Below are positions 50,153 to 59,123 of a stretch of DNA of 64,000 bases, in pieces (the first letter of the stretch is position 1; the number at the start of each line of letters is the position of its first letter). The notes beneath the pieces are model-generated. The model was not told where the DNA came from and did not search any database. It saw only the letters and a list, made by a program, of their open reading frames with translations. The translations under genes and the position numbers were made by a program. Origin of the DNA: Prevotella sp. UBA6994 (lineage in GTDB: Bacteria > Bacteroidota > Bacteroidia > Bacteroidales > Bacteroidaceae); contig DJXW01000034.1 of assembly GCA_002449845.1 (NCBI GenBank), positions 62,001 to 126,000 of the forward strand, in the 5' to 3' direction.

Positions 50153-50860
50153 ATGGCAAGATTTAAGAGAATACTTTTAAAGTTAAGCGGTGAGAGCTTG
50201 GCTGCAGGTGGATTTGGCATTGACGTTCAGCGTTTACAAGAATATGCCCAACAAATCAAGGAAGTGCATGACATGGGAGTGCAGATTGGTATCGTGATAG
50301 GTGGAGGCAATATATTCCGTGGATTGTCTGGAGCATCAAAGGGATTCGACCGTGTGAAAGGCGACCAGATGGGAATGATGGCAACGGTGATTAATTCGCT
50401 TGCATTGAGTTCTGCTTTAGACGCTATTGGTGTCAAGAATAAAGTTCTGACAGCTATCCGCATGGAACCAGTTGGTGAATTTTATTCTAAATGGAAAGCC
50501 ATTGATGCGATGGAGAATGGATATGTATGTATCTTTTCTGCAGGAACGGGTTCGCCTTACTTCACTACAGACACCGGTTCTTCTTTGCGTGGCGTAGAGA
50601 TAGAGGCAGACGTGATGTTGAAGGGTACGAGAGTTGACGGTGTTTATACTGCTGACCCAGAGAAAGACCCAACAGCAACTAAATTCACGGATATTACATA
50701 TACAGAAGTGCTGGCTCGAAATCTCAAGGTTATGGATTTGTCGGCTATCGTGATGTGTAATGACAATAACCTACCTATCTATGTGTTTAATATGGATGTG
50801 GTTGGTAATTTGAAGCGTGTGATGGCTGGCGAAGAGATTGGTACGCTGGTGCATAAGTAG
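50153..50860 (+). CDS. pyrH: UMP kinase
   Basis: The 235-residue protein is the hexameric bacterial UMP kinase of the amino-acid kinase fold. It opens KRILLKLSGESLAAGGFGID. GGGNIFRG binds phosphate, DQMGMMATVINSLAL follows, and FSAGTGSPYFTTDT and DGVYTADPEKDP are family signatures. It makes UDP for nucleic acids and sugar nucleotides. It is the last gene of the yraN-birA unit. A 9-bp tandem repeat starts 5 nt after its stop. Confidence 0.97.
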   Translation: MARFKRILLKLSGESLAAGGFGIDVQRLQEYAQQIKEVHDMGVQIGIVIGGGNIFRGLSGASKGFDRVKGDQMGMMATVINSLALSSALDAIGVKNKVLTAIRMEPVGEFYSKWKAIDAMENGYVCIFSAGTGSPYFTTDTGSSLRGVEIEADVMLKGTRVDGVYTADPEKDPTATKFTDITYTEVLARNLKVMDLSAIVMCNDNNLPIYVFNMDVVGNLKRVMAGEEIGTLVHK

Positions 50861-50865
50861 ATTTT

Positions 50866-50946
50866 TTTCTAGGATTTCTAGTATTACTAGTACTTCTAGA
50901 ATATCTAGTATTTCTAGTAATTCTAGTAATTCTAGGATTTCTATAG
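50866..50946. repeat. Tandem 9-bp repeat after pyrH, nine units
   Basis: Nine 9-mers of the form TTTCTAGTA or ATTCTAGTA, with some variants (CTTCTAGAA, TTACTAGTA), lie between convergent genes. The CTAG core makes each unit partly palindromic. Confidence 0.9.
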
Positions 50947-50959
50947 ATACACTCTGGTC

Positions 50960-51199
50960 TTATTCTTCCTCAAAGTCGATGTATTCTCCTTCGTCTTTGG
51001 GGATGATTTTTTTATTGGCATCTCGTGGGTCTCTACGGTCTATTACCACATTACCGTCAACGCTTTGTTGTCTTGTCTCTTTTTGCTGCTTGAAACGCTT
51101 TGTGAAATTACGAACATGAAAAGCCAAGAAAAACAATACTATGCCCACTATAAAAAGAAAAATGAGCAGGAGGTAAAACAAGATGCGAAAGATAATCAT
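50960..51199 (-). CDS. DUF4834-like small membrane protein
   Basis: The 79-residue protein has one N-terminal membrane helix (IIFRILFYLLLIFLFIVGIVLFFLAF in two parts). A basic linker follows, then an acidic C-terminus ending EGEYIDFEEE, with VIDRRDP before it. This agrees with DUF4834, which often follows pssA in Bacteroidales. Its start codon overlaps the pssA stop (ATGA-type, 4 nt), so it is co-translated with the phospholipid genes. Its role is unknown. Confidence 0.8.
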   Translation of the reverse strand: MIIFRILFYLLLIFLFIVGIVLFFLAFHVRNFTKRFKQQKETRQQSVDGNVVIDRRDPRDANKKIIPKDEGEYIDFEEE

Positions 51200-51915
51200 G
51201 ATGTTTTCTTGAACTTATTGGTAAAAAGAACGTAAGCCGATAGTATCACGTACCACGCAATAATCGCAGAAAAGGCACTATAGCCCAAGAAGAGCAGCAT
51301 GGGGATGCATGATAGTATAAATACATACTTGATTTCGTTTCCCTTCCATGACCATTGCTTGAATTTCAGGGCAAACATGGGAAACTCTGCGATAAGTAGG
51401 TAACAACTGATACAAATCATGACAAGCATCAAGGGTACACCCCAACTGTGGTTTTCTATGATAGTATGTCCTCCTAAGATAAAAGAACCCCAGAACAAGG
51501 CATTTGCTGGTGTTGGTAATCCAATGAACGAGGTCGTTTGACGGTCGTCAAGATTGAACTTTGCCAAACGAAGGGCTGAAAAAGCGGCAATCAAAAATGC
51601 GCAATAGGGAATATACGATGCAATACCATAAAAAGAGGATGGATATTGCAGATTGTATAGTTCTGAAAACACAATGGCAGAAGGCGCAACACCGAAAGTA
51701 ACATCATCTGCCAATGAATCCAATTCCTTGCCAATGGGAGACGACACATGTAATAAGCGGGCTACCATACCATCAAAAAAGTCGAATACGGCTCCCATGA
51801 TAATCCAAAACATTGCCATCTTGGGATCACCCGCAAAGGCAAAAGACGTGGCAATGCAACCAGAAACCAAGTTACAACAAGTTATGGTGTTGGGAATATG
51901 TTTCTTGATGCCCAT
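51196..51915 (-). CDS. pssA: CDP-diacylglycerol--serine O-phosphatidyltransferase
   Basis: The 239-residue protein has about seven membrane segments. The CDP-alcohol phosphatidyltransferase motif is complete: D48-G49-x2-A52-R53, then G62, D66 and D70. It makes phosphatidylserine from CDP-diacylglycerol and serine at the inner membrane. It follows psd in the same operon (21-nt gap), so the two steps to phosphatidylethanolamine are encoded together. MGIKKHIPNTITCCNLVSG is the usual PssA start. Confidence 0.95.
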   Translation of the reverse strand: MGIKKHIPNTITCCNLVSGCIATSFAFAGDPKMAMFWIIMGAVFDFFDGMVARLLHVSSPIGKELDSLADDVTFGVAPSAIVFSELYNLQYPSSFYGIASYIPYCAFLIAAFSALRLAKFNLDDRQTTSFIGLPTPANALFWGSFILGGHTIIENHSWGVPLMLVMICISCYLLIAEFPMFALKFKQWSWKGNEIKYVFILSCIPMLLFLGYSAFSAIIAWYVILSAYVLFTNKFKKTS

Positions 51916-51936
51916 GACGAAAAGGATAGTTTTGTG

Positions 51937-52629
51937 TTATTTAAGTTTTGCTATAGTCGTTATATCACCCGTAGTGCTTTGTCCCATCTTTACGCAAACT
52001 TCTGAGTCGATAGGAAGATACACATCCACGCGAGAGCCAAATTTAATGAAACCTAAATGTTCGTCGATGAAACATTCTTCTCCTTCCTTGGCGTATGTCA
52101 CGATGCGGCGAGCAACTGCTCCTGCTATTTGTCGGCATAGGATATCTACTCCGTCGGGGGTTGTAATGATAACATCGGCATGTTCATTCTCTTCACTTGC
52201 CTTTGGTAACCATGCTTTGTGGAAGTTGCCGTTTTGGTGATGTACATACTTGATTTTTCCATCTACGGGGAACCAGTTAGCATGTACATTGAAAAGACTC
52301 ATGAAGATGGAAATCATCAGTCGCTTTTCGTGGAAGTATTCGTGTTCTTCCACTTCCTCAATCACAACTATTTTTCCATCAGCGGGTGCTACAACCAGTT
52401 TTTCTGTGTCTTCTTGAGGATTATACCTGATAGGACATCTGAAAAAGTTTAAGACAATGGCGTAAACACTACCAAAAATAATGACAAAACTCCAAAAAGG
52501 AATCTTATTGTCTATAAACCTCCATAATATCAATGCTATGGCAGCTACCGCAATAAAGCTCCAAATGAGTGTGTCTGTACCCTCTCTGTGTATTCTGATT
52601 TTCTTGAGTTTCTTGATTCTTTTTCCCAT
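51937..52629 (-). CDS. psd: Phosphatidylserine decarboxylase
   Basis: The 230-residue protein has a basic start and two membrane helices (about residues 22-37 and 43-60). The decarboxylase domain follows, with APADGKIVVIEEV, NVHANWFPVDG and the self-cleavage site Gly198-Ser199 in FIKFGSRVDVYLP. Ser199 would become the pyruvoyl cofactor. This is the short PSD-A type found in Bacteroidota. It produces phosphatidylethanolamine from the PssA product and is the first gene of the psd-pssA-DUF4834 operon. Confidence 0.94.
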   Translation of the reverse strand: MGKRIKKLKKIRIHREGTDTLIWSFIAVAAIALILWRFIDNKIPFWSFVIIFGSVYAIVLNFFRCPIRYNPQEDTEKLVVAPADGKIVVIEEVEEHEYFHEKRLMISIFMSLFNVHANWFPVDGKIKYVHHQNGNFHKAWLPKASEENEHADVIITTPDGVDILCRQIAGAVARRIVTYAKEGEECFIDEHLGFIKFGSRVDVYLPIDSEVCVKMGQSTTGDITTIAKLK

Positions 52630-52757
52630 TAGAAATGGTAATTGGTAATTCTGTGCAAAGGTAATGTTTTTTTGTTTAAGTTACAAATTTTTCTTACTAT
52701 TCTTTTGGATATGTCAGGTTTTAGCCGTAACTTTACGGCTCAATTTGCGCAGAATAC

Positions 52758-55700
52758 ATGGAAGAAACGAATATGGAAGATTTTATTCATTTACACGTAC
52801 ATACTTATTATTCAATACTTGATGGACAGTCGAGCATCAAAAAACTTGTAGATAAAGCCGTTGGTAATGGCATGAAAGGCATGGCGATAACCGACCACGG
52901 CGATATGTTTGGAATCAAGGAGTTTTTTGATTATTGTAAGAGTGTCAACGACAACAGGAAGAAGGATGGGCTGGAACCTTTCAAGCCTATATTTGGTTGT
53001 GAGATGTATGTGGCTCACCATCGAAAGGAAGACAAGGTCAAGGAACATGGAGATATGAGTGGCTATCACCTCATCGTACTTGCCAAAAACTATCATGGAT
53101 ACAAGAATCTCATTAAGTTGGTCAGTCGTTCGTGGGTGGATGGTTATTATATGCGTCCTCGTACCGACCGTACCGACTTGGAAAAATTTCACGAGGGTTT
53201 GATTGTCTGTTCTGCCTGTATTGCAGGTGAAGTGCCTCATAAAATATTACATGATGACATTGCTGGAGCACGTGAGGCAATAGAATGGTACCATCGTGTG
53301 TTTGGCGAAGATTATTATTTGGAATTGCAACGCCATGAGGTCAAGGATCCCAATCAGAGGGCTAACAGGGAAACATTCCCTTTACAGCAAAAAGCCAATA
53401 AGGTGTTGATAGAGTTGGCTCATGAATATGGCATCAAACTGATTTGCAGTAACGATGCTCACTTTGTTGACCAAGACAATGCTGAGGCTCATGACCATTT
53501 GCTGTGTTTGGCTACGCAAAGTGATCTTGACGATCCGAACCGTATGCTCTATTCTAAACAGGAATGGTTTAAGACTCGCGAGGAGATGAACGAGGTCTTT
53601 GCCGACGTTCCCGAAGCATTGTCTAATACGTTGGAGGTGTTGGATAAGGTGGAAATGTATAGTTTGGACCATGACCCTATCATGCCCTTCTTCCCCATAC
53701 CTGAAGAGTTTGGTACGGAAGAGCAGTGGCGACAGAAATATACCAAGGAAGACTTGTTTAAGGAATTTACCTCTGACGAAAACGGGAATAATCCGTTACC
53801 TGTGGAAGAGGGAGAGAAGAAAATCAAACACTTGGGAGGATACGACAAACTCTACCGTATCAAATTTGAGGCTGACTATCTGGCTAAGTTGGCGTATGAG
53901 GGAGCAGAGAAACGCTATGGCAATCCTATCCCAGATAATGTTAGGGAACATGTCAACTTCGAGCTTCACATCATGAAGACGATGGGATTCCCTGGATATT
54001 TCTTGATAGTACAAGACTTTATCAATTCTGCACGAGAGGAGTTGGGCGTGATGGTCGGACCAGGACGTGGCTCTGCCGCTGGTTCTGTGGTGGCTTATTG
54101 CTTGGGTATTACCAAGATTGACCCATTGAAATACGATTTGCTGTTCGAGCGTTTCCTGAATCCAGACCGTATCTCCTTGCCTGATATTGATACCGATTTC
54201 GATGATGATGGTAGAGGTAAGGTGTTGAGATGGGTAGAGGATAAGTACGGACATGAAAATTGCGCACACATTATTACATATAGTAGTATGGCGACCAAAA
54301 ACTCTATCAAGGATGTGGCACGTGTGGAAAAGGTTCCTTTGGATATTTCCAATGCATTGTGTAAGGCTATCCCTGATAGATTGCCCGATGGCATGAAGAT
54401 GAACTTGCCCAATGCCATCAAATATACGCCAGAACTTCGTGAGGCAGAAACATCCTCAGACCCCAAGTTGCGCAACACCATCAAATATGCCAAAATGCTG
54501 GAGGGAACGGTGCGTGGTACGGGTATTCATGCGTGTGGATTTATCATTTGTAGAGATCCTATCAGCGACTGGGTGCCTGTTTCTACGGCTGACGACCCCG
54601 ATTTCAAGGATGTGAAGACCAATTGTACGCAATACGATGGGCACGTGATTGAATCGACGGGGTTAATCAAGATGGATTTCCTTGGCTTGAAGACACTATC
54701 GGAGTTGAAGGAGGCTGTTGAAAACATCAAGATTACCCGTGGCATTGAGATTGACTTGGATACGATTCCGATTGACGACGAGAAGACTTACAAACTCTAT
54801 CAAGAAGGTCGTACCATCGGTACATTCCAGTTTGAGTCGGCAGGAATGCAGAAATATTTGCGTGAACTGAAACCTACCGTATTTGAGGATTTGATTGCCA
54901 TGAATGCGCTCTATCGTCCAGGTCCTATGGATTACATTCCTTCGTTTATTGCGAGAAAGAATGGTAAAGAGGAGATTACCTATGACATACCGTGTATGGA
55001 GAAATACCTCAAAGACACGTATGGTATCACGGTTTACCAAGAGCAGGTGATGCTTTTATCACGCCAATTGGCTGATTTCACTCGTGGCGAGAGTGACGCA
55101 TTGCGTAAGGCTATGGGAAAGAAGAAAAAGAAAATCGTTGACGAGATGAAGCCTAAGTTTATCGAGGGTGGAAAGAAAAACGGACACGACCCGAAGATAT
55201 TGGAAAAGATTTGGGGCGACTGGGAGAAGTTTGCGTCTTACGCTTTCAATAAGAGTCATGCAGCATGTTATTCTTGGGTGGCATTCCAGACTGCATACTT
55301 AAAGGCTAATTATCCAGCCGAGTTTATGGCAGCCATCATGAGTCGCAGACGCGACCAGATTACTGAAATCACAAAGTTGATGGATGAGTGCAAGTCGATG
55401 GGCATTGCCACGTTAGGACCAGATGTCAACGAGAGTTATCATAAGTTTGGTGTAAACAAGAAGGGAGAAATCCGCTTCGGTCTTGCCGCTATCAAAGGTA
55501 TGGGCGATGGAGCTGCTCAAGCCATTATCAATGAACGCGAACAAAATGGACCCTATAAGGACATCTATGATTTTGCCCAACGTGTCAATCTGAATGCTGT
55601 CAATCGTAAGGCTTTTGAAAGTTTGGCACTGAGCGGTGGATTTGACAGCTTCAATATTCCCCGTGAGAATTTCTTTGCGGTAGATCATAAAGGTGTACAA

Positions 55701-56480
55701 TTCTTAGACGTGCTGTTGAGATATGGGCAGTTGTACCAAATGGAGAAATATGAGGCGCAAAACTCACTCTTCGGTGCTTCTGATGCCATAGAGATTGCCA
55801 ATCCGCCCATTCCGGAAGGGGAGTCATGGAGTACGATAGAGAAACTGAATCGTGAGCGCGAACTGGTGGGTATCTATCTTTCTGCTCATCCATTGGATGA
55901 CTATCGAGTGATCTTGAACCATCTGTGTAACACCCATTGCTCGGAAATTGCCGACAAAGCGTCTCTCGTGAACAGGAAAACCATTACCCTCGGAGGTATC
56001 GTTACAGGGGTAAAGTCGAAATTTACCAAAACGGGTAAACCATGTGGTTTTGTAACCTTGGAAGATTTTGAGGGAAATGGTGAATTGGCGCTCTTCGGAG
56101 AGGACTGGGGCACATGGAAAGGAATACTGACAGAGGGTTGCATCGTCTTCATCACCGCTAATTGTGTGCAACGATTCCGTGATACCAACATCTATGATTT
56201 GCGCATAACGGATATCCAATACATGCAAACTGTCAAGGATGAAAAAATTGAGCGATTTACCATCACATTGGATAGCTCTGTCATCGACGAAACCGTTGTG
56301 TCAGATATCTCATCAATGGTGACAGATAGCCCCGGAAAGACACAACTCATGTTCCAAATCGTTGATAAAGAACACAACACCAATATCTTGTTGCGTTCAA
56401 AGGCTAAATCCATCTATTTGAAAAATGATTTGGTGTCATACATTGAATGTCATGATGGCATGTCGTATCATGTAAATTAA
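52758..56480 (+). CDS. dnaE: DNA polymerase III subunit alpha
   Basis: The 1240-residue protein opens with the PHP domain (HLHVHTYYSILDG, about 1-215). The polymerase core has PDIDTDFDD (about 475-483) holding catalytic Asp residues and GPGRGSAAGSVVAY. The tandem HhH region follows, and an OB-fold (about 1075-1150) contains TLGGIVTGVKSKFTKTGKPCGFVTLEDFEG. It is the replicative polymerase, one of the longer DnaE forms typical of Bacteroidota. Met6 (MEDFIHLH) is a possible alternative start and fits relatives equally well. Confidence 0.96.
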   Translation: MEETNMEDFIHLHVHTYYSILDGQSSIKKLVDKAVGNGMKGMAITDHGDMFGIKEFFDYCKSVNDNRKKDGLEPFKPIFGCEMYVAHHRKEDKVKEHGDMSGYHLIVLAKNYHGYKNLIKLVSRSWVDGYYMRPRTDRTDLEKFHEGLIVCSACIAGEVPHKILHDDIAGAREAIEWYHRVFGEDYYLELQRHEVKDPNQRANRETFPLQQKANKVLIELAHEYGIKLICSNDAHFVDQDNAEAHDHLLCLATQSDLDDPNRMLYSKQEWFKTREEMNEVFADVPEALSNTLEVLDKVEMYSLDHDPIMPFFPIPEEFGTEEQWRQKYTKEDLFKEFTSDENGNNPLPVEEGEKKIKHLGGYDKLYRIKFEADYLAKLAYEGAEKRYGNPIPDNVREHVNFELHIMKTMGFPGYFLIVQDFINSAREELGVMVGPGRGSAAGSVVAYCLGITKIDPLKYDLLFERFLNPDRISLPDIDTDFDDDGRGKVLRWVEDKYGHENCAHIITYSSMATKNSIKDVARVEKVPLDISNALCKAIPDRLPDGMKMNLPNAIKYTPELREAETSSDPKLRNTIKYAKMLEGTVRGTGIHACGFIICRDPISDWVPVSTADDPDFKDVKTNCTQYDGHVIESTGLIKMDFLGLKTLSELKEAVENIKITRGIEIDLDTIPIDDEKTYKLYQEGRTIGTFQFESAGMQKYLRELKPTVFEDLIAMNALYRPGPMDYIPSFIARKNGKEEITYDIPCMEKYLKDTYGITVYQEQVMLLSRQLADFTRGESDALRKAMGKKKKKIVDEMKPKFIEGGKKNGHDPKILEKIWGDWEKFASYAFNKSHAACYSWVAFQTAYLKANYPAEFMAAIMSRRRDQITEITKLMDECKSMGIATLGPDVNESYHKFGVNKKGEIRFGLAAIKGMGDGAAQAIINEREQNGPYKDIYDFAQRVNLNAVNRKAFESLALSGGFDSFNIPRENFFAVDHKGVQFLDVLLRYGQLYQMEKYEAQNSLFGASDAIEIANPPIPEGESWSTIEKLNRERELVGIYLSAHPLDDYRVILNHLCNTHCSEIADKASLVNRKTITLGGIVTGVKSKFTKTGKPCGFVTLEDFEGNGELALFGEDWGTWKGILTEGCIVFITANCVQRFRDTNIYDLRITDIQYMQTVKDEKIERFTITLDSSVIDETVVSDISSMVTDSPGKTQLMFQIVDKEHNTNILLRSKAKSIYLKNDLVSYIECHDGMSYHVN

Positions 56481-56492
56481 TTTGGCAAATTG

Positions 56493-56524
56493 TTTGTATG
56501 ATAGGGATTAATTGAGTAATTTTG
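56493..56524 (+). promoter_or_regulatory. Promoter of trxA
   Basis: TTTG (56493-56496), 20 nt and TAATTTTG (56517-56524). The leader is about 22 nt, so trxA is read apart from dnaE. Confidence 0.75.
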
Positions 56525-56552
56525 CAAAAGAAAACTTTAATATTATAGTCAA

Positions 56553-56867
56553 ATGGAAGTAAATATAACAACAGAGAATTTCGAGAGTTATAAGAATGGC
56601 GAATTGCCATTGGTAGTAGATTTCTGGGCAACATGGTGTGGACCATGTCGTATGGTAGGACCAATCATTTCAGAACTTGCCAAGGAATACGATGGTAAGG
56701 TGGTCGTTGGAAAGTGTGACGTTGAGGAAAATGACGAGCTTGCCATGGATTTCGGCATTCGTAACATTCCTACCATCCTGTTCTTCAAGAATGGTGAGTT
56801 GGTAGATAAGTTTGTCGGTGCTGCTCAAAAGGCAACCCTTGACGAGAAGTTTAAAGACTTGCTCTAA
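56553..56867 (+). CDS. trxA: Thioredoxin
   Basis: The 104-residue protein is a cytoplasmic thioredoxin with active site WCGPC (residues 28-32) after VVDFWAT. The cis-Pro segment is IRNIPTILFFKNG, and GAAQKATLDEKFKDLL is at the end. It has no signal peptide. It reduces protein disulfides with electrons from thioredoxin reductase. It is a single-gene unit with its own promoter and a near-perfect terminator. Confidence 0.97.
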   Translation: MEVNITTENFESYKNGELPLVVDFWATWCGPCRMVGPIISELAKEYDGKVVVGKCDVEENDELAMDFGIRNIPTILFFKNGELVDKFVGAAQKATLDEKFKDLL

Positions 56868-56885
56868 TATTTTGGAATATGATAG

Positions 56886-56930
56886 AGAAAACGAAGATGT
56901 ACCAGGCTGGTGCATCTTCGTTTTCTTTTA
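56886..56930 (+). terminator. Terminator of trxA
   Basis: AGAAAACGAAGATG pairs with CATCTTCGTTTTCT around ACCA/TGGT and a short loop, followed by TTTT. The stem is almost perfect over 18 bp and could work in both directions. Confidence 0.85.
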
Positions 56931-56988
56931 TATCACCAATGACCAAATACTATGGAAAAGTATAGAACAGTGAATCTTTGAAATCCAG

Positions 56989-57076
56989 AAACCAACGGTC
57001 ACATAGTAAGAAACCGATGGTAACTATACGAGTGACCATCGGTTACTATATAAGGAAACAATGGTTCCTAATGATG
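56989..57076. repeat. Four tandem 22-bp units between trxA and tsaE
   Basis: Units start at 56989, 57011, 57033 and 57055, each 22 bp. The first two read AAACCAACGGTCACATAG and AAACCGATGGTAACTATA in their first 18 nt. Units 2 and 3 contain the inverted pair ACCGATGGT/ACCATCGGT (57013-57021 and 57035-57043), so a hairpin can form. Confidence 0.7.
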
Positions 57077-57119
57077 GGAAAAGGAGAACTTTTGTTTCCC
57101 TCTTTGAACCAATGCGTTA

Positions 57120-57545
57120 TTAAAACGAAATAAGTCTGTTTCCGTCCTCTTGCTCTTCGATGTTTACTTTCACGGCATTCTCAGGGAGCAATTCCTCGAT
57201 TAACTCTGGCCATTCCAAGAAACAAAGGGAGCCACTGTAGAAATAATCTTCGTATCCCATATCGTAAACTTCTTCAATCTTTTTGATACGATAAAAGTCG
57301 AAGTGATAGATAGTGGGGGAGATTGAAGAGGGTGAATCTGTGGTATATTCATTCACAATAGCAAACGTGGGAGATGTGATGACATCTTTCACTCCCAATT
57401 CCTCACAGATAGCTTTGATAAACGTCGTCTTTCCAGCGCCCATTTTACCGTAAAAGGCAAACACCCTGGCATTGCCAATATGATTGATAAACTGCCTTGC
57501 GGCTTCTTGGATATTGTCTAATGAAGTAATTCTAATTTGTGTCAT
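57120..57545 (-). CDS. tsaE: tRNA threonylcarbamoyladenosine biosynthesis ATPase TsaE
   Basis: The 141-residue protein has Walker A GKMGAGKTT (33-41), the segment SPTFAIVNEY, and IYHFDFYRIKKIEEVYDMGYEDYF, followed by CFLEWPELIEELLP. These are the standard TsaE motifs. It drives the TsaB-TsaD complex that makes t6A37 in ANN-decoding tRNAs. The start overlaps the porX stop by 4 nt, so it is coupled to porX, a pairing typical of Bacteroidota. Confidence 0.95.
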   Translation of the reverse strand: MTQIRITSLDNIQEAARQFINHIGNARVFAFYGKMGAGKTTFIKAICEELGVKDVITSPTFAIVNEYTTDSPSSISPTIYHFDFYRIKKIEEVYDMGYEDYFYSGSLCFLEWPELIEELLPENAVKVNIEEQEDGNRLISF

Positions 57546-59098
57546 CTTTTTCTTGAAGTCAATGTAACGATAGGGATAATCATTTCTTCCATGGAGATTC
57601 CTCCGTGCTGGAAGGTGTCTTTGTAATAAGATACGTAATAATTATAATTATTGGGATATGCGAAGAACGCGTCACCCGTTGCAAACACGTAAGTGGTGCT
57701 GAGGTTAGGGGAGGGGAGTTGCGCTTTCTGCGGTTCCTTGATGGTAAACACCTCTTTGGGATTATAACTGAGGTTCTTTCCCAGTTTATATCTAAGGTTG
57801 GTATTGGTATTTCTGTCACCGATAATCTTTAATGGTTTAGAAGCTCGTATGGAACCATGATCCGTGGTAATCACAATCTTGTAATCCATTTGGGCAAGAA
57901 TCTTGAAGAGGTCTGCCATGACGGAGTGACGAAACCAACTAAGCGTGATGGAACGATAGGCACTCTCGTTGTTGGCAAGTTCTCTCACCATTCGCGATTC
58001 CGTTCTTGCGTGAGAAAGCATGTCGATGAAATTGAATACCACCACGTTCAGGTCGTTGTTCTTGATCTGGTTCAACTGCTGGATGAATTTCTCAGCATCA
58101 ACTGAATTGTTGATTTTATGATAACTATAGCTGTCGTGTCTCCTATATCTTTCTATCTGCGTTCCGATAAGAGGTTCCTCGTTGATATTCTTACCTTCTT
58201 CCTCGTCTTCATCCACCCAAAGGTTTGGAAACATCTGTGCAATCTTGTTGGGCATCAATCCACTGAAGATGGCATTCCTCGCATATTGCGTGGCTGTGGG
58301 TAGAATGCTGAGGTACATATCTTCCTCGATGTCGAACATATCGCTAATTTCTTGGGTGATGACTCGCCATTGATCGTATCTGAAATTATCAATGACAATC
58401 AAGAATGTTTTCTGTCCTTCGTTCAGCAACGGGAAAATCTTTTTCTTAAAAATGTCTGGGCTCATCATCGGTCGTTCCACTTGTTTCTGCGGATTCACCC
58501 AATCCATGTAATTGTTTTTGATGAATTTAGCAAATCCGATATTGGCTTCCTCTTTCTGTGTCTTGAGGATTTCAGTCATATTGCTGTCTGTACTACTCAG
58601 TTCCAATTCCCAGTGGACCAGTCTCTTATACACGTTTTGCCAGTCTTCAAAAGTCTTGCAGTCGGATATTTGCAGGGAGATGTCCATGAAATTTTGTTGG
58701 TAACCGGATTGCGTTACCTCGGTCACGATTTCCTTTCGATGGATGTTCTTCTTCAGTGTGAGGAGAATCTGACTGGGATTGACGGGCTTGATGAGGTAGT
58801 CGGCTATCTTGCTACCGATGGCTTGATCCATGATGTTTTCCTCCTCGCTCTTCGTACACATCACAACGGGCGTAGTGGGCGATATTTCCTTGATGATTTG
58901 CAGTGTTTCCAAACCTGTCAAGCCAGGCATCATCTCATCAAGCATAATCAGGTCGAACGTATGTTGCCTACATTGGTCAATCGCATCCGTTCCGTTGCTG
59001 ACGGTAATCACTTCGTATCCTCTCTTTTCGAGGAAGATGATGTGAGCTTTCAGCAATTCAATCTCATCATCTACCCATAATATCAATCCGTTGCTCAT
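57542..59098 (-). CDS. porX: PorX, response regulator with PglZ-like effector (type IX secretion)
   Basis: The 518-residue protein begins with a receiver domain: acidic pair D10-D11, phosphoacceptor Asp54 (IMLDEMMPG), Thr82 and Lys104 (LIKPVNP). A helical linker follows. From about residue 195 it has an alkaline-phosphatase-like PglZ domain with FLIVIDNFRYDQWRV, FINFIDMLSHARTE-like and TTDHGSIRAS segments, which hold the metal ligands. PorX works with the histidine kinase PorY in control of type IX secretion and has nucleotide phosphodiesterase activity in relatives. It follows porW by 25 nt. Confidence 0.95.
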   Translation of the reverse strand: MSNGLILWVDDEIELLKAHIIFLEKRGYEVITVSNGTDAIDQCRQHTFDLIMLDEMMPGLTGLETLQIIKEISPTTPVVMCTKSEEENIMDQAIGSKIADYLIKPVNPSQILLTLKKNIHRKEIVTEVTQSGYQQNFMDISLQISDCKTFEDWQNVYKRLVHWELELSSTDSNMTEILKTQKEEANIGFAKFIKNNYMDWVNPQKQVERPMMSPDIFKKKIFPLLNEGQKTFLIVIDNFRYDQWRVITQEISDMFDIEEDMYLSILPTATQYARNAIFSGLMPNKIAQMFPNLWVDEDEEEGKNINEEPLIGTQIERYRRHDSYSYHKINNSVDAEKFIQQLNQIKNNDLNVVVFNFIDMLSHARTESRMVRELANNESAYRSITLSWFRHSVMADLFKILAQMDYKIVITTDHGSIRASKPLKIIGDRNTNTNLRYKLGKNLSYNPKEVFTIKEPQKAQLPSPNLSTTYVFATGDAFFAYPNNYNYYVSYYKDTFQHGGISMEEMIIPIVTLTSRKR

Positions 59099-59123
59099 AA
59101 TTCAATCCTTTTATCTGAATACC

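Noticed and set aside
50838..51119. Open frame on the plus strand after pyrH with Ser/Ile/Asn repeats
   Set aside because: It also arises from the 9-bp array and overlaps the DUF4834-like gene on the other strand.
58352..59080. 242-codon open frame antisense to porX
   Set aside because: It mirrors a strongly conserved receiver-domain gene, and its Leu/His/Phe-rich sequence is typical of an antisense shadow.
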